From a virus, in the IMG/VR virus record IMGVR_UViG_3300042261_002385, positions 62,001 to 126,000 of that record: a DNA stretch of 64,000 bases; one strand, given 5' to 3'. Below, piece after piece: positions 29,901-38,091 of the stretch. How positions within the stretch are numbered: the stretch's first letter is position 1; every line of letters begins with the position of its first letter. Made by a program: the position numbers and the translations under genes. A model generated the notes under the pieces. It saw only the letters and a list, made by a program, of their open reading frames with translations. It was not told the origin of the DNA and did not search any database.

Positions 29901-31003
29901 TAAGTTCACTCATTATTTCTCCAAGTGTCGGAGACGAACCTGGAATTAGTGAAAACTGGACAAAAAAATACAGTCTGATACCAGACACAGATTTTGCATA
30001 CAATAAAGACAACAATCCAATAATTCAAATGAATGATGCCTACTACTTGTGTAAATCAAATACAACAGGATCCACTTTAGATAATGGTATAGTAGTATAT
30101 GTTAATAAAAAATGGAAAAACATATTAGTAAATATCAACGTTTCAGACAATACTCTTCCGTATTTAAGAAATGCGGATAGAGATAACTTATACCAGGAAC
30201 TTTTCAAAAAACTGACAGCTTTTAATTTTTCAAATTGCATAAATGATATTTCAAATAAATATGGATTTACTGATTACATTTCATATGTTATTATTAATGC
30301 CGATGGAACGATAACTAAACACAATTATCAAAACAATATTGAAGGTTTACCTTGTTTACTAAAAGTTGAAGAACCAGAGGAGTTCAGAGTTAAAATAAAC
30401 TCTTTGACTATTAAACCTTTAGAAAATTCTAAGAAACTACAATCTAAGAGAAAATTAGTGAACGGAACAATCAGAAATTTAGACCAGATAAACTGGTATA
30501 ATGATTTACCACTTGCTGCCGATATAAGGGTTAATAAAGAAGAAAGAAAAGTAGTAAATAATAAACATGGTCAAAAAAATTATACTACAAATATATTATA
30601 CAGGCACAATGGATATTACATGCCTACTTTTTATGATATTCAGTTATTTGATAAGACACTAAATGGCATCACTGAGAACACTAAATTTGACACAAGTCTT
30701 ACAGATTTCGGATTGATGAAAGAAAGAAAAATATCAAAAATAAATAGAAAAGGATCAATTTTAAAACTAAGAAATGAAGAGGACATAAAATCAATATATC
30801 CAATGTTAGACGAATTTGGTTATACTACTAGAGACTTCTTTATTTTTTCATCTACTTGGGACTTTCAGTATCACTGGGAGACAATCAATCTGAATTTGAA
30901 ACCTAAGTTTAACATTGAATTCCCAGCTATTCAAAGTTCTATTAGAGAAAATTTTGGACAACCGTTAGATTACAAAAAAAATAACGAAAACTATAACCTA
31001 TAA
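26957..31003 (+). CDS. Giant virion structural protein, baseplate/tail type
   Basis: 1348 residues, rich in Asn, Ser, Tyr, Asp and aromatic residues, without signal peptide or membrane segments. Repeated short phrases such as WSPVASFTASDIVYNNEEWYYY and WNPISSYSTNKIIVHNDIVW suggest tandem beta modules of roughly 50-60 residues around residues 870-1030. No family recognised. Overlap with the upstream gene (TAATG) and a 1-nt gap to the downstream one indicate a single structural operon. Confidence 0.78.
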   Translation: MRSFAILRTNVGLTTNVKVMVDSTYNLSLSSIESNSELSLDRYRKLSFTKNNFYDELVPYFFKNTPSDIAYQIKYDRDVDNMSNDFKDQYDEIYQYGARNIIANKSYTEEFEYFAPLYLDKNHIPKNFIIFRVDGPGMDLLTKENFTNQITNNFKTVKIFDLSLSTNVGQWIDRNFIRNEYYPETPLEMDFRELEFCKWNGIDYESGGYTSKSYFIDDFLEEEKEIFEFEKFILDSYKSNKVIFSNIINFSFLFDDEPSNPDVKRKWSLNRYYGFYLDSIEKNSTISPYITPFLRQDVEILEGNVIYSPSNTDPFVEGFSEKRPFYVEYNGEYYKVEKYLETLTNQLMLVPESSGLVVEQYANVSQEKFKIISDVNLSGKQSDLNKNYGRIDSQNFLIDYNNNYITIDDFSEWSVWLIEIDGVYHNLILTDGKLKVNTDYSFTFSENSFSYKVAGEIKEVSFVVDFVNQPKKFTIYKTNFTDIKDFDTKILDTEYSKFEYEKQDELTLTDETKMYVENLNTSGDPKDYDDYIYKGEVVNIPVSSEYTANYETFKIIASPDQRFGGDKNELSSIWRKNPVYCRWSYQNSLSANDYPYCLNNSNLFEDFNRTTNVFDPNPSRIERNLDYFYSINSSTSSYTHHSLHIEGFNDDYSLNTNFNFELDKYLNLATYSVGTNSFATYSLDYFSDFFYIKQRFQNNDIIKNVKKFSEFNKGDVSLPNVSLFRGLKLYLYDVESIDTNSNGEINTINLSSNNNYDNYKFSILLSDNDSSVNFEGQIENSTNLMEWEIIKEWEMDKLYATGSIIIFNDILYQAQNQSITENPTDSTIGTNVKTAPYTSLDWSFLEVSSNNPLGTNSIFWSPVASFTASDIVYNNEEWYYYDISGTDDFWDPSFAVVTGYSQNDVVLFKGKYYKSNVNNNKWSPDFKIPSFSFTVGSPVTVTMKWQATTASTSPKWRPVELWNPISSYSTNKIIVHNDIVWISSLIISPSVGDEPGISENWTKKYSLIPDTDFAYNKDNNPIIQMNDAYYLCKSNTTGSTLDNGIVVYVNKKWKNILVNINVSDNTLPYLRNADRDNLYQELFKKLTAFNFSNCINDISNKYGFTDYISYVIINADGTITKHNYQNNIEGLPCLLKVEEPEEFRVKINSLTIKPLENSKKLQSKRKLVNGTIRNLDQINWYNDLPLAADIRVNKEERKVVNNKHGQKNYTTNILYRHNGYYMPTFYDIQLFDKTLNGITENTKFDTSLTDFGLMKERKISKINRKGSILKLRNEEDIKSIYPMLDEFGYTTRDFFIFSSTWDFQYHWETINLNLKPKFNIEFPAIQSSIRENFGQPLDYKKNNENYNL

Positions 31004-31004
31004 T

Positions 31005-31694
31005 ATGAGAAGACATTACATATCGCCAGAATATAATAGTATAAGAGTATATGGAAGCTTCAACATGGTTGAGGAGAGTAATTTTTTTGGTTCAAAGATG
31101 CTCGAAATAGAAGACTCTTTTTCAATCACAAATCAAGAAATTATTTACTATCAGAATGCAAATGGAGAACAACTAGATTTCTCAATAGAATCATCTCTTC
31201 AATCTTTAAACTATTCAGCAATAACAGATAAGCAACAAAATCATACACTGGTCATTGATGAATCACAACCACTTTATCAGAAAACAGAAAATACTAGATG
31301 GATATTGACAATAGATTTAGAAAAAATAATAAAAAATTATATTTTCGCTAACTTAAAAAAATTCAGAACATTTGAAGGTGTAAAAAAAGAGCTGACTTTA
31401 TATGATGATATAAATGTAGCTATAAAAAAATACATAGATTTTAATGTTTACGATAGATATAAAGTTCAGTCTATAGATTTATATGTTAGTTATCAGTCTT
31501 TGAGAAATCAAAATATACTAAGATTGAAAAATAACTGGAATAAAAATATAACAATATCAGAAAACCTTTTAACAAAAGTTCAAACCGAATATTCAACAAA
31601 TAATTCAACAGCTAGATTGATATTCAATCAAGAAAAGCCAAGTCAAGAGTTCTCATATGATTATTTTTTTAATGTAAATCTGCTAAAACTTTAA
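31005..31694 (+). CDS. Virion-associated protein, unknown
   Basis: 229 residues, starting MRRHYISPEYNSIRVYGSFN. It is mixed alpha/beta with aromatic-rich strands and no recognised domain. It follows the 1348-residue structural gene with a 1-nt gap, so it is probably a partner in the same tail or baseplate assembly. Confidence 0.7.
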   Translation: MRRHYISPEYNSIRVYGSFNMVEESNFFGSKMLEIEDSFSITNQEIIYYQNANGEQLDFSIESSLQSLNYSAITDKQQNHTLVIDESQPLYQKTENTRWILTIDLEKIIKNYIFANLKKFRTFEGVKKELTLYDDINVAIKKYIDFNVYDRYKVQSIDLYVSYQSLRNQNILRLKNNWNKNITISENLLTKVQTEYSTNNSTARLIFNQEKPSQEFSYDYFFNVNLLKL

Positions 31695-31716
31695 CAACTT
31701 TGTTTATATAAACTCT

Positions 31717-32106
31717 ATGAGTGATAGAACACAGAGAAATCTCATTACATTACTAAAACTATTTAAAAACAGACCATACCATTTATCTAAATATCTTTTA
31801 GATAACTCAGCTTTTAATAAAGAATTTTTAAAAAAAATTGATAAAAGTTTCAAACTTAACGAGTTATCAAATAAATACTCTAACTTGGACTTAGATAGCT
31901 TTAGTAGTTTGACACAGATGGATGATTTTTACAATAGCCTTTTGGAAGAAATGCATGAAATAGTAATTCGTGATAAGTCGGTAGATTTAACAAAGTCTCT
32001 AAACGAAAGGCTTGATTTTTTAATCAAAGATGAAAAATACGAAGAGGCCGCTGCAATTCGAGACTATATGGTTCAATTAGGAATAAAAAGAAGGCCTAAT
32101 TTATAA
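31717..32106 (+). CDS. UVR-motif protein
   Basis: 129 residues. Residues ~92-125 (LNERLDFLIKDEKYEEAAAI and following RDYMVQLG) match the UVR motif by which UvrB and UvrC contact each other; the motif also occurs in Clp adaptor and McsA proteins. The upstream ~90 residues are helical and unfamiliar. It might bind the host UvrB/UvrC or Clp machinery, but no direct evidence exists. It stands between the structural operon and the S1-like gene. Confidence 0.75.
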   Translation: MSDRTQRNLITLLKLFKNRPYHLSKYLLDNSAFNKEFLKKIDKSFKLNELSNKYSNLDLDSFSSLTQMDDFYNSLLEEMHEIVIRDKSVDLTKSLNERLDFLIKDEKYEEAAAIRDYMVQLGIKRRPNL

Positions 32107-32156
32107 ACTTTAATATTAATTAGTAATAGAATTTTTAACTTTTAAATAAAAAAAAT

Positions 32157-33233
32157 ATGATACAAACAATCGGAAACCCAGAATTAGAGTTCTTATTTGA
32201 GGAGGACTCTTTCAGAACGAAGAAAAAATCTCAAAAAGAGGTAGAACTTTCCAAACTCTACGAATCAACATTTGTTGAAATGCCACAAGTTGGTCAAATC
32301 ATCAATGCCACCTTTGCTGGTGAAACAAAAAACAGCTTCATTTTCACAAAACCAGGATATAAAGACGATATCCGAGTTGACAATAGACTTTCTGAAGCTA
32401 AATATCTTAAAAACTCACAAGTTGGAGACACAGTTGATGTTCTTATCGTTGATATTAATCACGATAATTTTTACATCAAAGGAAGTATTTCTACACTTTA
32501 TGAAAATAGAGCACACCAGACTCTTAAATCTCTTAAAGAAGGAGAATCTGTTATTGCCCACATCAAATCATTGAATCCAGCTGGATATGATGTTGAATTG
32601 ACACACGGAGGTGTTACACTTCCAGGATTTATGCCAAACACACTAGCTGGTATCAATAAACTCTACGACCCTAACTCAATCGTTGGTAGCACTTTTGAAG
32701 TGATGATAGAGTCATATGCTGAACAAGAAGGAACTTACATCGTCAGTAGAAGAAAATATCTACAAACGTTGATTCCTAAAGCAATCAAAGAACTGAATTT
32801 TGAACTGACTTACAGAGGTCACGTTACAGGAACTACACCATTCGGAGTATTTGTTGAGTTTAATGAGTGTCTTACAGGTATGATTCATAAAGCAAATGTT
32901 CATCCTGAGTGGCAGGAAAGATTAAGTGATATCAAACCAGGTTTTGAAATCGAGTTCTATATCAAAGAGATTGTCAAAGAAAAGATTATTCTTACGCAAA
33001 TTCTTAGAGAAACTCTTTGGGATAACATCAAAAATGGTCAAACACTTAAAGGTGTCGTTAAAGATGTTAAACAATTCGGAACTCTTGTAAGTCTTGACGA
33101 TGAAACTGTAGGTCTGATTCACACTTCTGAAATGGAGAAACTCAAAATGAGATTTCAACCAGAACAAGAAGTAAAAGTGAAAGTTCTATCAGTAGACAGA
33201 GCTTCTCGAAAAATTTTCCTCACTGTAGGATAA
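32157..33233 (+). CDS. Ribosomal protein S1-like protein with tandem S1 domains
   Basis: 358 residues. Four S1/OB-type units can be traced: ~45-115 (VGQIINATFAGETKNSFIF), ~122-195 (EGESVIAHIKSLNPAGYDVE), ~213-282 (YRGHVTGTTPFGVFVEFNEC) and ~290-358 (KNGQTLKGVVKDVKQFGTLVSL). The third and fourth are the clearest. S1 brings mRNA to the 30S subunit and matters greatly in hosts that lack Shine-Dalgarno signals, as here. A phage S1 could steer ribosomes to phage mRNA. Codon use is less A/T-extreme than its neighbours, suggesting high expression. Followed by a strong terminator. Confidence 0.9.
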   Translation: MIQTIGNPELEFLFEEDSFRTKKKSQKEVELSKLYESTFVEMPQVGQIINATFAGETKNSFIFTKPGYKDDIRVDNRLSEAKYLKNSQVGDTVDVLIVDINHDNFYIKGSISTLYENRAHQTLKSLKEGESVIAHIKSLNPAGYDVELTHGGVTLPGFMPNTLAGINKLYDPNSIVGSTFEVMIESYAEQEGTYIVSRRKYLQTLIPKAIKELNFELTYRGHVTGTTPFGVFVEFNECLTGMIHKANVHPEWQERLSDIKPGFEIEFYIKEIVKEKIILTQILRETLWDNIKNGQTLKGVVKDVKQFGTLVSLDDETVGLIHTSEMEKLKMRFQPEQEVKVKVLSVDRASRKIFLTVG

Positions 33234-33265
33234 AAAAAACCTCAGATTTTTCTGAGGTTTTTTTT
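33234..33265 (+). terminator. Strong intrinsic terminator after the S1-like gene
   Basis: AAACCTCAGA/CTGAGGTTT-type hairpin directly after the TAA, flanked by A and T runs, so it can work in both directions. A TATATATATTA stretch immediately downstream precedes the ATG at 33278. Confidence 0.9.
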
Positions 33266-33277
33266 ATATATATTAGT

Positions 33278-33769
33278 ATGATATTTACTAAATATAAATT
33301 GTTTATAGAAGCGAGATTATCCGACGTCCTTAATATTAAAGGAAATAGTGATTTAGCAAAACAAATAACAAAAATAAAAGACGCTGAGTTTGATATAAAT
33401 AAAAAATTAGTAAGGTTCATAACACTTAAAAAAAGAGTAAACAATAAAAAAATTCAATTCGAAATTGAATGGAATGACTCAGCTAAACATAATTTAATCA
33501 AAAGGATTCAAGAAAGAACGTCATTTAATAGTGTAGAGGAATTTAATCAATATTTCAAAGCTGAGTTTAATAAGATTTTTCCAGATATGGTTGGTAAAGA
33601 ATTATTGTCAACCGGTCGATATTCACTTTATTCATCTGAGTACAATTTCACAGTTATAATGCATTTTGATTTAGATGAATATTCAGATGGAATTTATGAA
33701 GTAAGAATTATTACTATTTTACCAGGAAAAAAAGGAAATGATGTTGTAAAATTCATTGATATTCTGTAA
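33278..33769 (+). CDS. Unknown protein with MIFTKYKLFIEA tag
   Basis: 163 residues. The N-terminus MIFTKYKLFIEARLSD resembles the recurring tag, and even the T4 internal protein start (FIAEA). Residues ~75-160 form a compact alpha/beta domain (WNDSAKHNLIKRIQERTSF ... YEVRIITILPG) reminiscent of small RNase/toxin-like folds, but no catalytic motif is clear. Function unknown. Confidence 0.7.
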   Translation: MIFTKYKLFIEARLSDVLNIKGNSDLAKQITKIKDAEFDINKKLVRFITLKKRVNNKKIQFEIEWNDSAKHNLIKRIQERTSFNSVEEFNQYFKAEFNKIFPDMVGKELLSTGRYSLYSSEYNFTVIMHFDLDEYSDGIYEVRIITILPGKKGNDVVKFIDIL

Positions 33770-33788
33770 AATTATTTTATATTTGTAT

Positions 33789-34037
33789 ATGATTAATTCA
33801 AACTTAGACATCAAAGATAAATTTGTTGAAATGTGTAAACTAATATTTATCAACGGTGATGGAAAATTTGTTTTTCCAGTTGATAACTTATTACATGATG
33901 AAGATTACTCTGATTTTGTTAATCACCAGGACTGGTCTATTTTAGAGTCTAAAATGACAAATCTTATTTCTAAAATAAATAATGACCAAACTATCTTAAA
34001 TAAAGATATCGAAACAGAAATCTGGGAAATGATTTAA
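33789..34037 (+). CDS. Unknown small acidic protein
   Basis: 82 residues from the ATG at 33789 (MINSNLDIKDKF), preferred over an in-frame upstream start that overlaps the previous gene. Mostly helical and acidic, no recognised family. It meets the convergent gene at 34039. Confidence 0.62.
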   Translation: MINSNLDIKDKFVEMCKLIFINGDGKFVFPVDNLLHDEDYSDFVNHQDWSILESKMTNLISKINNDQTILNKDIETEIWEMI

Positions 34038-34038
34038 T

Positions 34039-34314
34039 TCAAAAATTATTCTTCTTTCTCAATTCACAACTTTTTTTAAAACAGTGAATTGAGTTTATAT
34101 CTAAGACAACACCAAAACTTACCCATACACCTACAAAAAGATAGCTGTAGTGATTATTTTTATTATTAATATAGGTTGTATGTGCTACGTAGTAAGGTAA
34201 AATAGAAGCTGTTAGCGATATTGCACCCGCTGTAAAATATTGACGCGATAATTTTGTAGAATCTTGACAGAAAGAGTTAAAACAAATTAGTAAACTCAAT
34301 AAAAATATTTTCAT
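34039..34314 (-). CDS. Small exported membrane protein
   Basis: 91 residues. A signal peptide (MKIFLLSLLICFNSFCQ) is followed by two hydrophobic segments (AGAISLTASILPYYVA and YLFVGVWVSFGVVLDI). The Cys near the signal end may be lipidated, since LICFNSFC is lipobox-like. Possibly a superinfection-exclusion or envelope-modifying factor; inferred only from size and location signals. Confidence 0.65.
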   Translation of the reverse strand: MKIFLLSLLICFNSFCQDSTKLSRQYFTAGAISLTASILPYYVAHTTYINNKNNHYSYLFVGVWVSFGVVLDINSIHCFKKSCELRKKNNF

Positions 34315-34325
34315 AACTTATATAG

Positions 34326-34358
34326 CAAAAATAAAACCCTCTGAATCTCAGAGGGTTT
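34326..34358 (-). terminator. Intrinsic terminator, minus strand
   Basis: Hairpin AAACCCTCTGA/TCAGAGGGTTT with a 3-nt loop; the T run follows it on the minus strand. It ends the transcript of the gene cluster 37025-34362. Confidence 0.85.
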
Positions 34359-34361
34359 AAA

Positions 34362-34853
34362 TTAGTCGTGGTCACAATCTGATATATCAACACCAGTTCG
34401 TGTGACTGTTATCTCGGCGTGGTCTCCGAACTTTCTTAAATAGAAATCATTGTCAAATTGTGATAAAAATTCTATAATCTCATTATGAGCGTCAACTAAC
34501 ACTTTATCATAATTTTCATTTTCGACTTCCTCACGTCCTTCATAAACTCTTTGTGTGGAATTCCAGGTTCCCCAATTCGTTACATTTTTTTGATTAAACC
34601 AAATTGAATCTTCAGCGTAATCATCATTTACTTTAATATATTCTGTATTCGCAAAGAATACACATGTATCACCGTCATTAAAATAGGGTGTATATTGTGT
34701 CCATCCAAAAGATTCTAACGTATTATACTTCTCAAAGATGTATCTATAAAAGTCTTCAAAAATTTCAGATGAAAATTTTGTTAACTCGGTGTTTAATTTG
34801 TTAATCTCTTTTTGTCTTTGTTTAAGTTCTTTAAGTTTTTCTGTGAATTCCAT
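34362..34853 (-). CDS. Unknown protein with N-terminal coiled coil
   Basis: 163 residues. Residues 1-35 are a coiled coil (EKLKELKQRQKEINKLNTEL). The centre is aromatic-rich (FGWTQYTPYFNDGDTCVFF), and the C-terminus ends TVTRTGVDISDCDHD. No family recognised. Last gene of a minus-strand cluster of six. Confidence 0.7.
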   Translation of the reverse strand: MEFTEKLKELKQRQKEINKLNTELTKFSSEIFEDFYRYIFEKYNTLESFGWTQYTPYFNDGDTCVFFANTEYIKVNDDYAEDSIWFNQKNVTNWGTWNSTQRVYEGREEVENENYDKVLVDAHNEIIEFLSQFDNDFYLRKFGDHAEITVTRTGVDISDCDHD

Positions 34854-34855
34854 AT

Positions 34856-35569
34856 TTATTTTGTTTCTAATTTTTTCAATATATCTTTGAGAGGCATTTG
34901 TAGTAATTCATCATAGTCACTTACTTCAATACTCATTTTACTTCCTAAACGAGCCGCCCATTCTATAATACTTAAATGATGTCGATTTCTATCAAAGATA
35001 GATTTTGAAAGATATAGAATTAAATCTTTATCTTTATTAACTGAATGGTCAATTTTTCTCAGTTTATCTGTCTTAATTATTTCAGGTTCTTTACCATCTA
35101 AAATAGAATTAAGTGACATTTCACGAGTTTCTTCTGGATTTAAACTTCTAAATGACCAAGAACTAAAATCAAGAGTTCTCTTAACTCCTTCGAACTTAAT
35201 TTTTTGTTCTTTTCTAATTCCTTTAGTTCCATTCCAAGATTTGATTTCAACTTCATTAACAATTAATTTTTCTATCTTATACTTGGCACCCTCTATCATG
35301 GTTTTATACCTACTTGTATTGCAAACTAAAATGTCACCAACTTTGAGTTCAGAAAAATCTAATCTAGAGATTTTATCAGAAGTTCCGATGATGTCAGTTT
35401 TAGGTAATGGATTTCCATTTGTATCTGTGAAATTGTCTACTTTATATCTACCAAAACCTGAGATATAAACATAATTTCTTCTTTGTCCGGGTGAATTATA
35501 AAGAGAGTGAACTTCATATCGACACCCTTTAATAATCTTTGTTGAGTTTTTTTTGGCTATTACTATCAT
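34856..35569 (-). CDS. Unknown phage protein
   Basis: 237 residues. The N-terminal ~150 residues are beta-rich (RYEVHSLYNSPGQRRNYVYI, FSELKVGDILVCN), possibly small barrel modules. The C-terminal ~70 residues are helical (LILYLSKSIFDRNRHHLSII). No family recognised. It overlaps the upstream gene by one base and lies 2 nt from the downstream one. Confidence 0.7.
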   Translation of the reverse strand: MIVIAKKNSTKIIKGCRYEVHSLYNSPGQRRNYVYISGFGRYKVDNFTDTNGNPLPKTDIIGTSDKISRLDFSELKVGDILVCNTSRYKTMIEGAKYKIEKLIVNEVEIKSWNGTKGIRKEQKIKFEGVKRTLDFSSWSFRSLNPEETREMSLNSILDGKEPEIIKTDKLRKIDHSVNKDKDLILYLSKSIFDRNRHHLSIIEWAARLGSKMSIEVSDYDELLQMPLKDILKKLETK

Positions 35570-35964
35570 TAGTCTAAATTTACTTTTATATTTCCTTTTT
35601 GAGATATTTTTTCAAATGAACTTGGATGGCCTTTTATACCGTTTTGCATCCAGTCTTTGAATTCCATATTCTCTAAATAATCCTGTGCGGTTGGGATGAA
35701 TTTCATTCCAAAATCTTCAAGTAAGTGAGCCTCACAGATATCTTTGACAGAAACTTCTTTTCCTATTGAATTTTTGATAACATAACCAAAAATAGGAATC
35801 ATTACTTCATGTATCCAGAAAGAGTGGTGAGTGAGCGCTCGGTGTCTATTATCAGCAATATAGGCTTTTGAACAATCCATTTTTATGTGAATGTTTAAAT
35901 AATCTTCCGGTTCTCCTCCGAATTTCCTAGCTGATGATTTTGAGTGTATCCATGCATTTGCCAT
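35569..35964 (-). CDS. Conserved protein with HRALTHHSFWIHE motif
   Basis: 131 residues. MANAWIHSKSSARKFGG, DNRHRALTHHSFWIHEVMIP and HLLEDFGMKFIPTAQDYL recall a conserved family of unknown function seen in bacteria and phages (possibly DUF6915). The His cluster could bind a metal. No role is known. Confidence 0.65.
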   Translation of the reverse strand: MANAWIHSKSSARKFGGEPEDYLNIHIKMDCSKAYIADNRHRALTHHSFWIHEVMIPIFGYVIKNSIGKEVSVKDICEAHLLEDFGMKFIPTAQDYLENMEFKDWMQNGIKGHPSSFEKISQKGNIKVNLD

Positions 35965-35967
35965 ATT

Positions 35968-36405
35968 TTATATTTTAATTTTGTTAACTATTTCAACTAA
36001 ATCCTCTTTATTCAGTTTTGAAAAGATGGATTCTAAAATCATTTTATTTTCGTCTAAGTTGTTATAACTCATAAATTCAGATATGAAATTAAGGTAATCT
36101 TCCAATTCACCAATACCTATTCCAAGCATCTTTGAGTCTCTTTCCCAAGAAAGACCACCTGTGACTTGAAAGTCACCAAAGTCTTTAATTTTAGTTGTAA
36201 ACTCTTCAAATGGATTAAATGTTTTACCTTCTTTAAGATATGGTTCTACTAATTCTATTTCTTTTACTAATCCTATTTTATTGAACATTTCATCAGCAAT
36301 ATCTTTAGATTGCTTAAGTCCTAAACCGGTGCAGTCTTTTATCAACTTCACAACTTGAAGTTTACTATCACATTTAGATAGCAACTTTATTCTTAATCTT
36401 CTCAT
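35968..36405 (-). CDS. Ribosomal protein L7/L12 C-terminal-domain-like protein
   Basis: 145 residues. Residues ~1-50 (RRLRIKLLS, KLQVVKLIKDCTGLGLKQSKDI) match the L7/L12 C-terminal domain, whose K-V-K-VR--TGLGLKEAKD surface recruits translational GTPases. The remaining ~95 residues are unrelated and helical. It lacks the L12 N-terminal dimer domain, so it may act as a decoy or a tether for EF-Tu/EF-G rather than as a stalk protein. ATG overlaps the upstream kinase gene by 4 nt. Confidence 0.78.
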   Translation of the reverse strand: MRRLRIKLLSKCDSKLQVVKLIKDCTGLGLKQSKDIADEMFNKIGLVKEIELVEPYLKEGKTFNPFEEFTTKIKDFGDFQVTGGLSWERDSKMLGIGIGELEDYLNFISEFMSYNNLDENKMILESIFSKLNKEDLVEIVNKIKI

Positions 36406-37025
36406 AGAGCAAATTCCTTTTTAGACATATTATCTTTTAGATAATTATCAATTATCAACTGGTCTATTTGATTTACTTGTGTCAATGCATCTCCATAGAA
36501 AGAGTTATCAACATTATAGTTATGAATTACATACTTAGACATTTTATTTTTTTCTAATTCGTCCATTTCAGTTCTAGTTAGAGTATAAATAGAAGAAACT
36601 GATTTTTTTGTCAAAAATTTACACCTCTCAACTCTATCAACATAAGGAGCGAAAACAGAAATATTCTGGTCCATTTCTTTGTATAAACCAGACTCAAATA
36701 AAATTGATGAATGGAAAATACAATAAATGGCCTTTTTGTTTTTGGCAACAAATTTGTTCCAAGCTGATAGTAATTCTGGTTTGACTATATCTAAAATTTT
36801 CTGAAACTTACCGTCTGATTTGACTTTATCTTCATTGAGAAGACCATCTTTGAAATAAACCCGACCTACTTTGTCAGATATCTCGGCTTGTAATTCGTAA
36901 TTGTGTTGTAAAATAAATTTTAAAATTACATCAGCTTCAAATACTGGAATTCCAATTTGATTGAAGAGTGTAGCCACTCTGTTTTTTCCTGAATAACGAT
37001 TACCTGATAATCCTATTTTTAACAT
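36402..37025 (-). CDS. P-loop kinase, dephospho-CoA kinase-like
   Basis: 207 residues. Walker A is IGLSGNRYSGKNRVA (residues 4-18). GIPVFEAD follows, as in CoaE (G..v.DAD). Later SSILFESGLYKEMD and ERCKFLTKK match the CoaE lid region. CoaE phosphorylates dephospho-CoA; some phage nucleotide kinases share this fold, so a dNMP kinase role is also possible. It is the first gene of the cluster ending at terminator 34326. Confidence 0.75.
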   Translation of the reverse strand: MLKIGLSGNRYSGKNRVATLFNQIGIPVFEADVILKFILQHNYELQAEISDKVGRVYFKDGLLNEDKVKSDGKFQKILDIVKPELLSAWNKFVAKNKKAIYCIFHSSILFESGLYKEMDQNISVFAPYVDRVERCKFLTKKSVSSIYTLTRTEMDELEKNKMSKYVIHNYNVDNSFYGDALTQVNQIDQLIIDNYLKDNMSKKEFAL

Positions 37026-37092
37026 ACTGAAAGTTTATTCTACAAATATATAACCTTTTTAAAACAAAACAAAATATTTGTCTATTAATTTA

Positions 37093-38076
37093 ATGAATTG
37101 GACTTTAGAAGAACTTGGTTTTATACTTTACAATAATCGTTCAGTAAATGGAGTTGTCAAAAATTTCATACCTAAACACATCAATCCATTTAAGTTGAAA
37201 AAAATTGAGAGTGTTCTAAAAACATCAAAGTCTAAATTTCAATCAGATGATAGAATGGTTGAAGTAAATATAAATGAAATAAATCAACTATCGGAAGATG
37301 TCACAGTCACACCAGAAGAATTAAAAAGTCTATCAGAAGATTTTTATCTAAAATGTGGTAAATTCTCCTATGATGAGTTTCACTTTTTATTTGATAGAGG
37401 AGTGTATGACCAAGTAATGTGGAAATGGAGACTCTTTGGTCTATCTCAAATTGAAAATAGAAGACATCTTGAAATAATTGGAACCACAGTTCACCCAACA
37501 ATGAGTGGATTCTTAGATGACGCAATTGAAAAAGGTGGTATTGTAATTCCACTTTATGACGAAGATGATAACTTAATCAATTGTGCTGTTAGAAAAATAT
37601 CATTGGAAAATGACGGAACAAAAACTCTTAAATATACATTGGCTTGTCCAGATGTTCCAGTATGGGGATTAGACCAGATAGAAGAAGGTGATGAGTTTTG
37701 GATTACAGAGGGTATTTTTGATACAATGGCTATTTATGAATTAGGAGAAAAGTCGGTTTCTTGTTCTTCTGCTATGTGGTCCTCAATTCAACTTTATCAG
37801 GTATTGGAAAAGAAACCAAAGATGATTAAATTCTTTTCAGATAATGATGAAGTAGGCCTTAGAACATCCGCAATTTTGAAAGAATTCTTTACTCAATATG
37901 ATATACCCTCTAAAATATACATCAGTGAAAATCACAAAGACGCATCAGAACTTTACTTCTTAAAGAAATTGAATTTATCAACTTTAAAGGAGATTGAAGT
38001 GACCGATGATATGATAAACCTAAACAAAGACAATTCATTTAATTTCATAGAGCATCTCAAGAATAGAAAATTCTAA
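37093..38076 (+). CDS. TOPRIM-domain protein, DnaG-like primase
   Basis: 327 residues from the ATG at 37093; a TTG five codons upstream is possible. The C-terminal half carries a TOPRIM fold: EFWITEGIFDTMAIYELG (catalytic Glu) and MIKFFSDNDEVGLRTS (D-x-D). The N-terminal half has no zinc-binding Cys cluster, unlike cellular DnaG, but contains a domain (VIPLYDEDDNLINCAVRKIS) typical of phage primases. It would synthesise RNA primers in phage replication; no helicase is visible nearby. Confidence 0.8.
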   Translation: MNWTLEELGFILYNNRSVNGVVKNFIPKHINPFKLKKIESVLKTSKSKFQSDDRMVEVNINEINQLSEDVTVTPEELKSLSEDFYLKCGKFSYDEFHFLFDRGVYDQVMWKWRLFGLSQIENRRHLEIIGTTVHPTMSGFLDDAIEKGGIVIPLYDEDDNLINCAVRKISLENDGTKTLKYTLACPDVPVWGLDQIEEGDEFWITEGIFDTMAIYELGEKSVSCSSAMWSSIQLYQVLEKKPKMIKFFSDNDEVGLRTSAILKEFFTQYDIPSKIYISENHKDASELYFLKKLNLSTLKEIEVTDDMINLNKDNSFNFIEHLKNRKF

Positions 38077-38087
38077 TTAAATATATA
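38077..38087 (+). promoter_or_regulatory. Phage-type TATA promoter motif, near-leaderless gene
   Basis: TTAAATATATA ends 4 nt before the ATG at 38092. Confidence 0.5.
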
Positions 38088-38091
38088 CTCT